From Ogataea parapolymorpha DL-1 (Eukaryota; Ascomycota; Pichiomycetes; Pichiales; Pichiaceae), in assembly GCF_000187245.1 (NCBI RefSeq), contig NC_027865.1:310001-374000 (forward strand): a DNA stretch of 64,000 nt. Reading direction: 5' to 3'. Positions within the stretch are counted from its first letter, which is position 1; each line of letters opens with the position of its first letter. This document shows, in pieces, positions 20,971 to 30,978 of the stretch. The notes beneath the pieces are model-generated. The model was not told the origin of the DNA. It saw only the letters and a list, made by a program, of their open reading frames with translations, and searched no databases. Position numbers and translations under genes: made by a program.

Positions 20971-21546
20971 ATGTCCTTAAGAAAGAGTCTTTATAAACAG
21001 AGCCTGAAGAATACTGCGTTTCCGGCGAATACTGGCGATTCGAGTATCGAGGACAGATATTGGATTAGAGATTGGTACCATCCTCAAAAAGTCAGTAAGG
21101 AGACCAATATTTCTCACCAAAACATTATGTCTGCACAAAGCCCTTCTGGCGTACTCACGCCTCACGAATCGACTCCCCAACCTCAACAATATCATCAGTC
21201 GTCCCAATCACAAACTCCACAACCTTTGAAAGCCTATGGATTCAAGATAAAAGCTTGGATTGCGGTTGAACGAGACCCCTATAAAGATTGCATTGATGAG
21301 GATGCCGACACCGTTTTGTCATTGACAGATCATCCTTATCTGTCTAGTATCCTGGCATCCAAAGATTTTTCTTCTAGTGGAACAGGTGGTCTGACTGATG
21401 CAGATATCAAGTCTGCCGTAAGCGGAACAGGAGATGGTAACAGGCTTTTTTCGAGCAGTGCGCAGCATGAGTTGCAAGGGTCTAAAAATCTAGCTGATGA
21501 CTCCCTGTCAAACCAAGAAGACGCTTCTGAAATGAAAACGGATTAG
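20971..21546 (+). CDS. RTT102: Rtt102-like subunit of SWI/SNF and RSC
   Basis: 191 residues. Three segments match the Rtt102 pattern in order: EDRYWIRDWYHPQKVSKE (compare SWRYDWYQPSKVSS of S. cerevisiae), FKIKAWIAVERDPYKD (compare the FRYKTWL segment) and LTDADIKSAVSG (compare LSVDDIRGAV). The linkers are Gln/Ser/Pro-rich. Rtt102 binds the Arp7-Arp9 actin-related heterodimer in the SWI/SNF and RSC remodellers. The S. cerevisiae protein is 157 aa. The family is short and poorly conserved, so this is a motif-based call. Confidence 0.7.
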   Translation: MSLRKSLYKQSLKNTAFPANTGDSSIEDRYWIRDWYHPQKVSKETNISHQNIMSAQSPSGVLTPHESTPQPQQYHQSSQSQTPQPLKAYGFKIKAWIAVERDPYKDCIDEDADTVLSLTDHPYLSSILASKDFSSSGTGGLTDADIKSAVSGTGDGNRLFSSSAQHELQGSKNLADDSLSNQEDASEMKTD

Positions 21547-23064
21547 ACTTTGATGAGGGCATGTCCGATTATAAATTGCCTTGGTAGCGAGGAATCTCTA
21601 TTTTCCGCCACGAAATAACGGGTATTCTTTTCTCATATAAAATAGAGAATACCTAGAGAATGGCTATGAACCACAACTGTTGCTTATTGAAGTAGCTGCA
21701 TTGAATATGGAGCAAACGCATAATCTTGACATCAGTATTGTCTATTTGATAATTGCCAAACTATTCAAAGTACCATATGAGGATTATCAAGTTTACGATC
21801 CCTCCACGAAAGGCTGTTGTATGAAAATACTAATTCATGGATTCCCAGAATACGATCGATCATCTCATGTTCGATTTTGTACACTTCACTAGAATTGGTG
21901 ACTGTAGAATGTCCAATATGTAATGTTTTTGGATACAACCTGTTTGGGATCTTCTGCTGATAGCTACAATCATTTTTGACCTCATCAACTCTATTTCAAG
22001 ATTCGCAACATCGTGGCGTTCTTCAAAACTCACCATACTATGACTATCTGATAAATACGGTTTCTGACTGTCATCTGCACACTAATTGTTGGCTATTTTT
22101 CCCACATGCTGAGTCCCCTCTATCTCCTCTTTTGAAGCTCTCTTCAATATCTTCATAACGATCAAAACGCAGAAAATTAAGGTATTTTTTGATTACACTG
22201 CAACATTGGTGATGTTAATGCTCGAAGATGATTCAACTCCTGTAGTGTCAAGATGTATGAGTAGATTTATAGGTGCTAGAGATTCTGTAAAGGTACAATT
22301 GATACTAGCTTGGCAGCGTAGCCTTTTATTTAGACTATGCAATGCAAACAATTTTTGAAGTTATCAATGTTTGAGAAGATGAGAATTAAAATAAAGACTC
22401 ATAGTAAAACAAGCCTCAAAATGAAAGTCAGCGCAATCTTTCTCATGTCAGTACTGGCCCATATATCTTGAATAGAACTATAATCATGATTTCGGCGTGA
22501 GCGTATCATTGGCCATCAATCAGGCTCAAAGGTTTATCGAACGCAGAAGCAAACCTTCATTCTTGTGAGATTTTGAATATTGCAAAATAACGACTACAGG
22601 CGAAACCCAAAACTGTAACCTCTGTGAGAAGATTTGGTCTACCTGTCGAGAACAACAGAGTAACGCATCGGCAATAATTGTGCCGTGACGTGAATCATGT
22701 GATGAATCATGTGACTTAAAATTGGATCCTCGATTGATAAGATTCGTGTTCCGGAATTGGTTTGAATTCTATTTCGTGGAAAAACAGATGTCTTTCCCTA
22801 AAAAAACATTAAGCCCATGCTGTTGCATGGTGACAAGTGATAAGTGCTGGCGCCTTTTGTAATTGTATTTTCTTTCTTTCTGCGTTGGCAGCTTTGTTTT
22901 TCCAAGAGAGACTTGGCCTTGTCACATGACTCAAGTCACGTTACAGATACAGCCGACAGATTAATCAAATGTTTCCGACGGATAAATTTAAGCTCCCAGT
23001 AAAAAATTGATGTTTCCGGTCTCACCTGTCTTTTTTTTTTTAAGGTACTTCTCTTATTGTCTAT
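21547..23064. other. 1.5-kb intergenic region upstream of RPC11
   Basis: No convincing gene; the short open frames are unlike any protein I recognise. Near its right end are three copies of the palindromic octamer TCAYRTGA, listed separately, and a poly-T tract just before RPC11. Confidence 0.4.
22695..22929. promoter_or_regulatory. Cluster of three TCATGTGA/TCACATGA palindromes
   Basis: TCATGTGA at 22695-22702 and again at 22707-22714, inside a tandem 12-bp repeat TGAATCATGTGA, and TCACATGA at 22922-22929. These are E-box palindromes (CANNTG core) of the kind bound by bHLH factors. They lie 135-370 bp upstream of the RPC11 start. Confidence 0.45.
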
Positions 23065-23403
23065 ATGCTCACCTTTTGTCCACATTGCTCAAATATGCTA
23101 GTCGTAGCGCGATCGGAGATCAGTGGTAGTAACAGTTTTACCTGTCCCACTTGTCCCTATGAGTTTCCAATTGATGGCATTCTAGTATATGAGAGAAAGG
23201 AACTGCCGAGAAAACAAGTCGATGACGTTCTGGGAGGGGAAGGCGCATGGGACAATGTTGATCAAACTGTCACGCAATGTCCGGTTGAAAGCTGTGGCTT
23301 CGACAAAGCCTACTTTTTCCAGCTCCAAATCAGATCAGCCGACGAACCTATGACGACATTTTACAAGTGTTGCAAATGTGGACACCGCTGGAGAGAGAAC
23401 TAA
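23065..23403 (+). CDS. RPC11: RNA polymerase III subunit C11 (Rpc11)
   Basis: 112 residues, close to the 110 of S. cerevisiae. The N-terminal zinc ribbon (CPHCSNML ... CPTCPYEF) resembles that of Rpb9. The C-terminal TFIIS-like ribbon (CPVESCGF ... [11 protein letters not shown]) contains the [10 protein letters not shown] hairpin, whose acidic pair enters the active site. C11 gives Pol III its RNA-cleavage activity and assists termination and reinitiation. The full domain set is present and intact. It converges on the C2H2 factor gene. Confidence 0.95.
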   Translation: MLTFCPHCSNMLVVARSEISGSNSFTCPTCPYEFPIDGILVYERKELPRKQVDDVLGGEGAWDNVDQTVTQCPVESCGFDKAYFFQLQIRSADEPMTTFYKCCKCGHRWREN

Positions 23404-23605
23404 TTTCCCAATGATGACTGATCTAGTCCACACGATAGAATTTACATGAAATGTATACTAGAAGCATTGAGAATTGCTAAACTTGCTTAAGCATCTCTAA
23501 TATCAATGATTTTGTTAAAGTTAATCAATCAAAGAAAATTTGTATTTTTTTAATCGAGAAAAGCATCTTAAAAGTTGAAAGAACTCAGTAATATATTCAG
23601 CCTTA

Positions 23606-24922
23606 TTAATCCTCTAAATCTCCGAAAATCTTTTCGTCCTCTTCTCGGTTTTCTCTTGGCACAAATTCCTTGCCATAATGATTATCTTCGTCTTCATTTT
23701 CGCTTTCGCCACTGAAGGATGTGGATTCTTCCGTCTTTGGTGCCATCAAACCATCCTTTCCATAATGGCCGTCCACTTCATCTGACCTCGTAGGTTTTTG
23801 ACATAGCATATTCTTCCGTGGGGTGCTTGATACAGAGGTTGACAACGATGAAGGAGGATATTGTGACAGGGAGTTTTTACGTAATGTCGTGGTGTATCCT
23901 GGAGTTTTTGCTGTTATCCCACTAAGAGAGTGACTCAAGTTAGAGTGCAAGTATGAATTTGAATTTTGTGCGGTTAGAGTCAAATTGGTAGGAGTTCCCT
24001 CCCCGTGCTCCTCTATTGACAAGGGAGAATTTGAAGTATTATTCTCAATCTGAACATCTGGCGATGGAGATATTGGTGGCTCTTTTTCTATTTGGCGAGG
24101 ACCATTGATCTCTTCTGTGGGGTGCTCACGGAAATTGCTAATATTATTCATAGATGATAGAGATTGCAGGGGAGGCGAATTAGCAGGTAACTTTGTGTGT
24201 GGCGCGTAATGAGATTGTTGGGGTCGTTGATTAGATTGAGAATAGGAGGTAGCTTGAGCGTAGACAGGAGAAGGAGTGCTCAAAGATTGCGAACGAGATC
24301 TAAAACCCCCAATTTCCGAACCGTTTTCGGTCATGCTGCAAAGAATACTGGCGGCTTCTAGCAATTGAACTTGTTGGTGCTTACTAATAAGTAGTTTCTT
24401 GGTCATATTCCACTCCGGTGTATGTTCCCAAAGATGTTTTGCTAGTGACGAGATGTGTTTGTATCCCTTACCACAAGCCTCACATTTTAATTCTTCTTTC
24501 AAACGTCCAGTTTCACCCTCTGATATACGACGCACGACAAATTCTCTACTTAGCATAGGAACGGAAGTGCCTAAATGGGATTGCTGGGGTTGTTGCTGAT
24601 GAAGATGACTATGAATTGGGCCACCTGTGTGTGGTGATGACCCCAAGTTTCCTGGGCTTATAGAGTACGGACCAGTGGTGCCACTAAACGATGATGACAA
24701 CCTTTGTGATCCTGGTGGCATATTGGTCGAACTCTTTACTGGTATAGTGTAAGGTGCAGTAGAGAGAGATGAGCGTCTACTCGGAACATTATAATGATAG
24801 CCGTTTGTGGTGGAGCCGCCTGACGCTGTCATAGGACGAGAGGCTGGTGATGTATCTTGACTGGAGGTAGCTATTTGATGATTCTGATCGGATTGGGATG
24901 AGAATCTCTGTTCAAACGACAT
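23606..24922 (-). CDS. C2H2 zinc-finger protein of a fungal-specific type
   Basis: 438 residues from the ATG at 24920-24922 (MSFEQRFSSQ). One C2H2 finger (CEACGKGYKHISSLAKHLWEH) is embedded in a conserved block starting EFVVRRISEGETGRLKEELK and continuing EWNMTKKLLISKHQQVQLLEAASIL. Long Ser/Thr/Pro/Gln-rich flanks and an acidic C-terminus (SENEDEDNHYGKE) suggest a transcriptional regulator. The block is a recognisable fungal family, but I cannot assign an S. cerevisiae name with confidence. Target and pathway are unknown. Confidence 0.75.
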   Translation of the reverse strand: MSFEQRFSSQSDQNHQIATSSQDTSPASRPMTASGGSTTNGYHYNVPSRRSSLSTAPYTIPVKSSTNMPPGSQRLSSSFSGTTGPYSISPGNLGSSPHTGGPIHSHLHQQQPQQSHLGTSVPMLSREFVVRRISEGETGRLKEELKCEACGKGYKHISSLAKHLWEHTPEWNMTKKLLISKHQQVQLLEAASILCSMTENGSEIGGFRSRSQSLSTPSPVYAQATSYSQSNQRPQQSHYAPHTKLPANSPPLQSLSSMNNISNFREHPTEEINGPRQIEKEPPISPSPDVQIENNTSNSPLSIEEHGEGTPTNLTLTAQNSNSYLHSNLSHSLSGITAKTPGYTTTLRKNSLSQYPPSSLSTSVSSTPRKNMLCQKPTRSDEVDGHYGKDGLMAPKTEESTSFSGESENEDEDNHYGKEFVPRENREEDEKIFGDLED

Positions 24923-25802
24923 TGTAAATCCTCTGATCGCAAAAAAACTGCTGATAGTTGAAATTGGAACTGAAAAAAGTATCACACTAAATTCCAGCTT
25001 TCAATGATCACTTCTTAGATTCGTTTTCTAGCTTTTACGTAAACTTCTGACTGTCCGTAATGCAATTCAATATGGCTATTAATATTGAAGGGGCTGGTTA
25101 ATGTTGATTGTGTTTAATTAAATGTATCATACAATTTTTTTCGAGTTGAGTTATCAAAAAATTTAAAAAAAAATTTTATCGGGTAAAGTAAGGTGTTAGG
25201 GTGGTCCTCTGCCCTTTAATTCCAAGCTTTAAGCTTTTGATCTGACGCAAGTGTGAGAAATTTCAAGGAGATTTTATTAGGTAATAAAAACTTGATTGGT
25301 CTCTATCTCAATGGCGTTTTTAATTGTTTGCCCGAACGTCTAGCTGGTATTTTGTCTCTTTTAAGAATATCATGCCAGCATCTCGTGCAGTTTTTGGTGA
25401 AAAGCTATCAACATAGAAGATAGTCCAATTTACTTCATTAAGTAAAACATTTGAGCGAGGTATTTGGTGTGCCATATTACAGCATCATCAACCTTCGCAA
25501 ATGAAAACAATCTTATCATTTAGTTCCAACAACATCAGAGGAAACCTTGTAACTACAATGCAAGTCGTATGAAAGTGTGCTCTCACATAAAAAGGGCCCA
25601 ACTGTATGATTTAGATCAAAACTCCTTTTATTATTGGGCCTGCAAAAAATGACGCACCTTGTGCCACATTGATCAAGTCCATTACAAGCATTTTTGCTTG
25701 GTTACTTCGTTTGGGCTAGATATTTGGGACTACTCAATAATAGAGCCTGTTAATATTGGCTTTCGCCAACAATTGATACCATAATATCTTATAATGATTT
25801 TC
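24923..25802. other. 880-bp intergenic region
   Basis: Lies between the C2H2 factor start and the ZNG1 stop, both on the minus strand, so it should hold the C2H2 promoter and ZNG1 3' end. A strongly A/T-rich tract with A and T runs occurs at ~25130-25185. I see no gene. Confidence 0.35.
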
Positions 25803-26978
25803 TCACTGGCTTTCAATCAAGGAGAGCCCAACGGATTTCTGAAAATGAGTTTTCAATTTTTCAAACGATAATCCTTTTCCTATGAGAACGAGCTTACTGT
25901 TTGGAAGTGTTTTTTGATTTGGAGCACCTTCCCCACCATCTATAATGTCATACGTTTTTCGCACCGCTTGTAGTACCTTGAAAGTCGTTTCGCAATAAAC
26001 TAAACCTTTCGCTCTGTAAATCTCCATATTCCATGTCTCAACATCATTTTCCGCCCAAAGTATATCTTGCAGAAATCGTTCAAAGTTTTCAAATTTGACC
26101 TTGTCAAGCTTCGAGAACTCCAAAGTAATTGTGTGGATTGCAGAATCATGATACAGAGCTTGATTTCTCAAAAACGGTGAGATGTCTTTGGTGTCATACG
26201 CGTGCAAATCCAAGATCTTACCAAGATCAACGTCTCCGTACTTTGAGCGATACACCGGCGCGAGAGTGTTGATGGACTTCGCCCTTTCTTCCAATCGGTC
26301 AAGATCTTCACTGCCCATTTTATCAACTTTGTTCAAAAGAACTACATCAGCCATTGCAATCTGTAGGTGAGCAATTGTTATATCACTATCAGTTTTTGTT
26401 GGCGCATGGGTGTGACCTCCTGTATCTGAAAGCCATTTTTCAATGTTTTCAGAGTCTATCACCGTGACGACACCATCGATGTAAACATTTGAGGATAAGG
26501 CATCGTCAAGCCAAAACATTGTGGCTATGGGGGCGGGGTCGGCCAACCCTGTTGTTTCGAGAAGGATATAATCAAAACCTTTTCGTTTTGCTATCAATCT
26601 CTCTATCGCTGCGACTCCATTATCTTTAACGGAGCAACAAAGACATCCATTTCCTAAATCCAACCATTCTTCATATTCTTGAGAGTTGCCTGCTTTTACT
26701 GTCAATGATTTTTCAATAGCAGCTGAGTCTCCAAACTCATTTAAAATAACTGCAATCCTTCGATCACCCTTTTTCGCAATTTGTTCCAATAATGTCGATT
26801 TTCCTGAACCGAGATATCCAGTGACAATCGTTATCGGTATCCTAGTTATCGCATCTTCCTCAGTTAAACCAGAATGCTCTCTATAACTTGTAGCTTTTTT
26901 GCTGCCCTTTGAGTATCTGATGGGCTCATTTTCTTCGACCACAAGCTCAGGAATCAAATCGATCTCGTTTTCATCCAT
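25803..26978 (-). CDS. ZNG1: COG0523 (CobW-type) GTPase, Zng1/YNR029C-like zinc metallochaperone
   Basis: 391 residues from the ATG at 26976-26978; the codon before it in the open frame is TTG. Motifs in order: P-loop [11 protein letters not shown], metal-binding CxCC in [13 protein letters not shown], switch [10 protein letters not shown], and NKVDKM for guanine recognition. The C-terminal CobW_C domain ends the protein. In eukaryotes Zng1/CBWD inserts zinc into methionine aminopeptidase 1. A CPxLx-type peptide expected near the N-terminus is not obvious: the tail reads [12 protein letters not shown], so the MetAP contact may differ. Divergent from ALG12 with ~120 bp between starts. Confidence 0.9.
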   Translation of the reverse strand: MDENEIDLIPELVVEENEPIRYSKGSKKATSYREHSGLTEEDAITRIPITIVTGYLGSGKSTLLEQIAKKGDRRIAVILNEFGDSAAIEKSLTVKAGNSQEYEEWLDLGNGCLCCSVKDNGVAAIERLIAKRKGFDYILLETTGLADPAPIATMFWLDDALSSNVYIDGVVTVIDSENIEKWLSDTGGHTHAPTKTDSDITIAHLQIAMADVVLLNKVDKMGSEDLDRLEERAKSINTLAPVYRSKYGDVDLGKILDLHAYDTKDISPFLRNQALYHDSAIHTITLEFSKLDKVKFENFERFLQDILWAENDVETWNMEIYRAKGLVYCETTFKVLQAVRKTYDIIDGGEGAPNQKTLPNSKLVLIGKGLSFEKLKTHFQKSVGLSLIESQ

Positions 26979-27099
26979 CAATCACGAACTTTGTAATAAA
27001 TTCGATTTTTTTCACCAAAAATTGAAAGTCAAAAAATAGGAATATCGATTTTAATCCCAGTTATCTATCTATTCTAATTTCGAATATTCACGATTTTGC

Positions 27100-28806
27100 A
27101 TGCTGACATCATATACATCATATACAAAATTGAAAAGTTGGGGGCTTGACTGGATACTCTTTGCAACTGTAGTTTATCATTTGATGATATCTCCCTACAC
27201 CAAAGTCGAAGAGTCCTTCAATTTGCATGCTATACACGATTTGATTAATTATGGAATTTACGATATACCTCATTTCGACCATAAAGAGTTTCCTGGCGTT
27301 GTGAAACGATCTTTTGTTGGTTCACTGATGGTATTTATAGTATCTAAGCCTTTGTTGACAATGGTCGACTTTTTAGATACTTGGATTCCGGCCTCATCAT
27401 TCCATCATAAGGATACGCAATTAGTTCGCCAAGTCACTGTGAGATTTGTCCTTGGATTACTTAACTTGATTGCTTTTATAAAGCTGCGAGAAGCAATTTT
27501 CAAGAACGTCAGATTGTCTGTGCATGGCGAACAGATTCAACTTTGGTTTTCCATACTTCAATTTTCCCAATTTCACTTCTTTTATTATGCATCTCGTACA
27601 CTACCAAACTTTGTCGCGATGCCCATGGTTAGTACAGGTATCTCATGGATTCTGCAGGGACATACTATATCCGGAATTTCCGTTATCATGGCAACAGGTA
27701 TCCTCTTGAGAATTGAGATTTTAGCATTTGGCATTTTAATTTACATAATAGCCATTGCATTAAGGGAGTTGAAATTAAGAAACACTTTGCCCAAACTATT
27801 GGCAACCTCAATCAGTGCATCATTGGTGACGATGCTAGTTGATACATACTTTTGGCAAAAACCTTCTTTTCCCGAAGTGGAATCATTTTACTTCAACGTA
27901 ATAGAGGGCAAATCTGCACAATGGGGAACTGAGCCTTTTCACTCATATTTCACCAAGTATATCCCTAAGCTTTTTGTTCTACCGGTTGTCCCTTGCTTGG
28001 CATTTTTCGGATTATTCGTACCATCATATCACTCAACTAAAGCAAAGATTATCATACTTTCCTCTTGGGCGTATATATTACTGATGTCGATTCAACCACA
28101 TAAGGAGTGGAGATTCATCGTTTATTCTTTACCGGGTATTTTATTGTCAGCCTCTTGTTTCCTTGCCAAAATCGAACCAAGAACAAGATTGTGGAGGAGT
28201 ATTATGTTTACGCTAGTTTGTTTGGTGATATCAGTCTCTTACATTTTGAGCATCTTTGCTGGTTTCGCGTCGAGCTTCAACTATCCTGGTGGCTATGCAT
28301 TGCAGCTGTTGAATGACAGGTTGTCCACTGTCGTGAATTCGTATCCAAACAGCGTTCCAATCAAGATACATTTGAATGTGAAGTCTCGTATGACCGGGGC
28401 TAGCTTATTTGGCGAAATCAAATCCAATTTCCTGATATACGACAAGACTGAAGATGAACTGAAACTGAATGACAAAGAGTTTTGGCAACAATTCTCGTAC
28501 GTGATATCCGATTGTGCCCTTGAATCATGTTCTTTTTGTCCTCTTGAGAATTATACATGGAGTTTGATTGACATCGTTGAGGGATACCACAATTTTGACA
28601 AGCAGCGATTGGTGGATGATCTTGGGCTATTTTTGCAAACACCTGCTGGATCTATCAGCTTCATTACTCAGATGGTCAAAAGCCACAACCTACAGTTTAT
28701 CATTGATCTGTCCAAAAGGTATATCATCCTATACCCAACACTTTATATATATCGCAAGACGGAGATAGGCAGTACTTCCAATCTTGTGATCGCCAAAAGC
28801 TCATAA
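27100..28806 (+). CDS. ALG12: ER alpha-1,6-mannosyltransferase Alg12
   Basis: 568 residues, multispanning. GT22 family signatures are SPYTKVEESFNLHAIHDLI in the first luminal loop, DHKEFPGVVKRSF, FYYASRTLPNF, DTYFWQKPSFPEVESFYFNV and PHKEWRFIVYSLP. The TKVEESFN block and total length separate it from Smp3, Gpi10 and Alg9. Alg12 adds the eighth mannose to the dolichol-linked oligosaccharide. Its stop codon region overlaps the 3' end of the cyclophilin gene by 6 bp (28801-28806), tail to tail. Confidence 0.92.
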   Translation: MLTSYTSYTKLKSWGLDWILFATVVYHLMISPYTKVEESFNLHAIHDLINYGIYDIPHFDHKEFPGVVKRSFVGSLMVFIVSKPLLTMVDFLDTWIPASSFHHKDTQLVRQVTVRFVLGLLNLIAFIKLREAIFKNVRLSVHGEQIQLWFSILQFSQFHFFYYASRTLPNFVAMPMVSTGISWILQGHTISGISVIMATGILLRIEILAFGILIYIIAIALRELKLRNTLPKLLATSISASLVTMLVDTYFWQKPSFPEVESFYFNVIEGKSAQWGTEPFHSYFTKYIPKLFVLPVVPCLAFFGLFVPSYHSTKAKIIILSSWAYILLMSIQPHKEWRFIVYSLPGILLSASCFLAKIEPRTRLWRSIMFTLVCLVISVSYILSIFAGFASSFNYPGGYALQLLNDRLSTVVNSYPNSVPIKIHLNVKSRMTGASLFGEIKSNFLIYDKTEDELKLNDKEFWQQFSYVISDCALESCSFCPLENYTWSLIDIVEGYHNFDKQRLVDDLGLFLQTPAGSISFITQMVKSHNLQFIIDLSKRYIILYPTLYIYRKTEIGSTSNLVIAKSS

Positions 28807-29781
28807 CCTTCTATATCTTGGACCCTTAATAGCGAACAAAACCTTGTTTCGATATTTGAAGAACATAGTGGCCAGTAGAATAAAGAAAAGGAAAAATGGT
28901 AATAGCACCATGTGCACGCTAGGACTGTGCTCCAGACCTCCAGGATACTGTATTTCATCTGGCCCCTGACGGTCACTAGTAGGGCTTATTGATAATGTTT
29001 CGGTTGACATGGTCATGGAAGGGCCAATTGTGACCTCTTTGGAGAAGTGAGGCTCAAAGAGACTGTCTTCGGAACTCTGTGACGTGGAGCTTTCTCGGCT
29101 TTCTTCAGCCGCTGGATTGAAAGCTTGTGACACTTCTTTTCCGCCCAGTCCTTCGGTGGGCGTCAAATTTTGACGTTCGGCGGTCTCCATGTTGTCGTCC
29201 CTCAGATCATCAATCATTTCCCTTTTGATACTCAATATCGTGACATTGGTCAATGGTCGATCTGTGGTATCTTTTGCAACTTTTTGTATAGCCCTCAGAG
29301 TTTCAAAGCCCTCTGTAAGTTGACCAAATACCACATGTTTACCATCCAAGAATTCAGCTGGAGCCGAAGTGATAAAGAATTGTGATCCTGCAGTGTTAGG
29401 TCCTGAATTTGCCATTGAAAGCCTTCCTATCCTGTCATGCTTTAATTTGAAATTTTCGTCAGGGAGGGAACCTTGCACCTTCCCATATATAGAGTATCCT
29501 CCCGTACCATCATGATTTTCAAAGTCACCTCCCTGTATCATAAAGCCATCAATAACGCGATGGAAAGTTGTGTTCGTATATTTGGTTTCACATAGATCAT
29601 AGAAGTTTTTGACTGTTTTGGGAACCACGGATCCAAAAAGGCCAAGAGACAATTTTCCTAAGTATTCATCATTTTGTTGAATTTCGAACTTAACTTTATG
29701 GGTGAATGGTGGATCGTCAGCATTAGCTGTCGAAGTGACAGCTATGGGACATAACAGTAATAAAATTTTAAATTTCAGCAT
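28801..29781 (-). CDS. Membrane-anchored secretory-pathway cyclophilin (Cpr4/Cpr8 type)
   Basis: 326 residues. A signal peptide (residues 1-21, LKFKILLLLCPIAVTSTANA) precedes a cyclophilin domain (~27-190) with FHRVIDGFMIQGGDF and SQFFITSAPAEFLDGKHVVFGQL; the catalytic R and FMIQGG are intact. A Ser/Glu-rich stalk follows, then one membrane span (VHMVLLPFFLFFILLATMFF) and a basic cytosolic tail KGPRYRRL. The anchored layout matches S. cerevisiae Cpr4/Cpr8 rather than soluble Cpr5. It should be a luminal prolyl isomerase. Confidence 0.85.
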   Translation of the reverse strand: MLKFKILLLLCPIAVTSTANADDPPFTHKVKFEIQQNDEYLGKLSLGLFGSVVPKTVKNFYDLCETKYTNTTFHRVIDGFMIQGGDFENHDGTGGYSIYGKVQGSLPDENFKLKHDRIGRLSMANSGPNTAGSQFFITSAPAEFLDGKHVVFGQLTEGFETLRAIQKVAKDTTDRPLTNVTILSIKREMIDDLRDDNMETAERQNLTPTEGLGGKEVSQAFNPAAEESRESSTSQSSEDSLFEPHFSKEVTIGPSMTMSTETLSISPTSDRQGPDEIQYPGGLEHSPSVHMVLLPFFLFFILLATMFFKYRNKVLFAIKGPRYRRL

Positions 29782-30219
29782 CTTAAAAGCTCAAAGAAGA
29801 TTGATAACTTTCTAATTTACAGTCTAAGAAAAAATGCATTAGGGGTGATAATAGATATGATTTTAGCTGTGAATTTTTAAAAGGCATAATCAAACTGCAG
29901 AGCATTACTACTGCCATGAGCAGCCTCATTATTTAGCTCTCATCAATGGCAAGTAATAGTTAACTATCATAACCACACTCAAACTAGTTGTTTTGTTCGC
30001 CGATCAGACCTATCATGCTAATTACTCTTGCGCTAAACATACTTGTGAGATTTTTACCAATTGATATACTACGACATACATGATTTCGCAATCGCAAGGC
30101 ATTTCCATCCTGAAGCACCCTATCTTGCATATCTGTCTAGCTGACACGTCACTTCGAGTTCTGACTGTTATACTTAGCTCTCCAAAATAGATACTTCTCA
30201 GATACGTGAAACACATGTT
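29782..30219. other. 438-bp intergenic region between cyclophilin and ABF2-like genes
   Basis: Both neighbours are on the minus strand, so this is the cyclophilin promoter and ABF2 3' region. I see no further gene in it. Confidence 0.35.
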
Positions 30220-30751
30220 TTAGTCTTTCGATCTGTATGACTCTTTTTGCTCTGGTGATAAAGCCTTCCATTCTTCAGCAATCTGTTTCATGATCGAGCT
30301 ATTTTGGTTGAAATCTTTGACGACTCGTTTAGGGTAAACGGACATGAAAAAGTTCATGTACGGAGAACGAACAGTATATTTCTCTTTCCACGCTTGATAT
30401 TCTTTTGCATACTCAGCAGCTGCCTCCTTATGTGTCTTCACAAATGGTGCCTTAACCTCTTCGGAGGCAGATTTCCATTCAGAAGCAAATCTTCCAAGAA
30501 GGTCCCGCGGATTGGTATTTTTGTCCGTGTTCGTTGCAAACTTGTGTTTGATGAACATTTGGTAAGCACTTTGGGGAGCCTTTGGTTTGTGCTGTAGTTT
30601 GAGTTCTTTTAATTTTGTTGGCGATAGCTTTCTCATTTCTGCTCGGGAAAGTTCTTGTAAAAGGGCACTGTCAACAGAAAAAAAACCGTTTGAAGCTCCA
30701 TAACAAAGGATTTGCTAGTTGCAATGTAGAGTTCTTCAAACCAATAATCAT
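30220..30751 (-). CDS. ABF2: Abf2-like mitochondrial HMG protein; presequence in a different frame (frameshift at an 8-T run)
   Basis: The intact frame 30220-30636 encodes two HMG boxes: KPKAPQSAYQMFIKHKF... and VRSPYMNFFMSVYPKR...WKALSPEQKESY. That is the layout of Abf2, which packages mitochondrial DNA. It has no targeting signal. Upstream on the same strand a second short frame (ATG at 30749-30751, stop at 30671-30673) encodes a textbook presequence, MIIGLKNSTLQLANPLLWSF then KRFF. It runs into the run of eight T (A on the plus strand, 30678-30685). Moving forward one base there would continue as SVDSALLQELSRAEM into the HMG frame. Either the run is miscounted, the gene is frameshifted, or slippage is used. 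Confidence 0.75.
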
Positions 30752-30899
30752 TGCCGCGTTGTGAGTTCTTTAAACGAAAGTTTAATCTCCAATCAGTATA
30801 ATTTGTAAACAAAAGGGAAACAACAGATATACTTCGCGCAAATTCTCTTTTATCTGGTGTGCACCAATAATAAATGACAGGTTAAAAATTCTTAATTTC

Positions 30900-30905
30900 A
30901 AAAAA
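30900..30905 (-). terminator. Pol III terminator of tRNA-Pro
   Basis: A run of six T on the minus strand one base after the discriminator-bearing 3' end of the tRNA. Confidence 0.75.
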
Positions 30906-30906
30906 T

Positions 30907-30978
30907 GGGGTCAACTGGGAATTGAACCCAGGACCTCCTGCTCCCAAAGCAGGAATCATACCACTAGACTATTAACCC
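30907..30978 (-). tRNA. tRNA-Pro (anticodon UGG)
   Basis: 72 nt including discriminator C. The acceptor stem GGGTTAA/TTGACCC pairs with one G-U. The D-arm contains an A-box-like AGTCTAGTGGT. The anticodon stem CCTGC/GCAGG closes the loop TTTGGGA with anticodon TGG. The T-arm is CTGGG-TTCAATT-CCCAG, giving the B box. No intron. The nearest upstream element is a solo LTR 666 bp from the tRNA 5' end. Confidence 0.95.

Noticed and set aside
21678..22010. TGTTG...CAACA pair 330 bp apart as a possible LTR
   Set aside because: Flanking 5-mers differ (ACAAC versus TCGTG) and the sequence lacks the TGTGCGGCT box.
22848..22866. GCGCCTTTTGTAA resembling U5 snRNA loop 1
   Set aside because: The invariant GCCTTTYAC is not matched, and no flanking stem or Sm site is evident.
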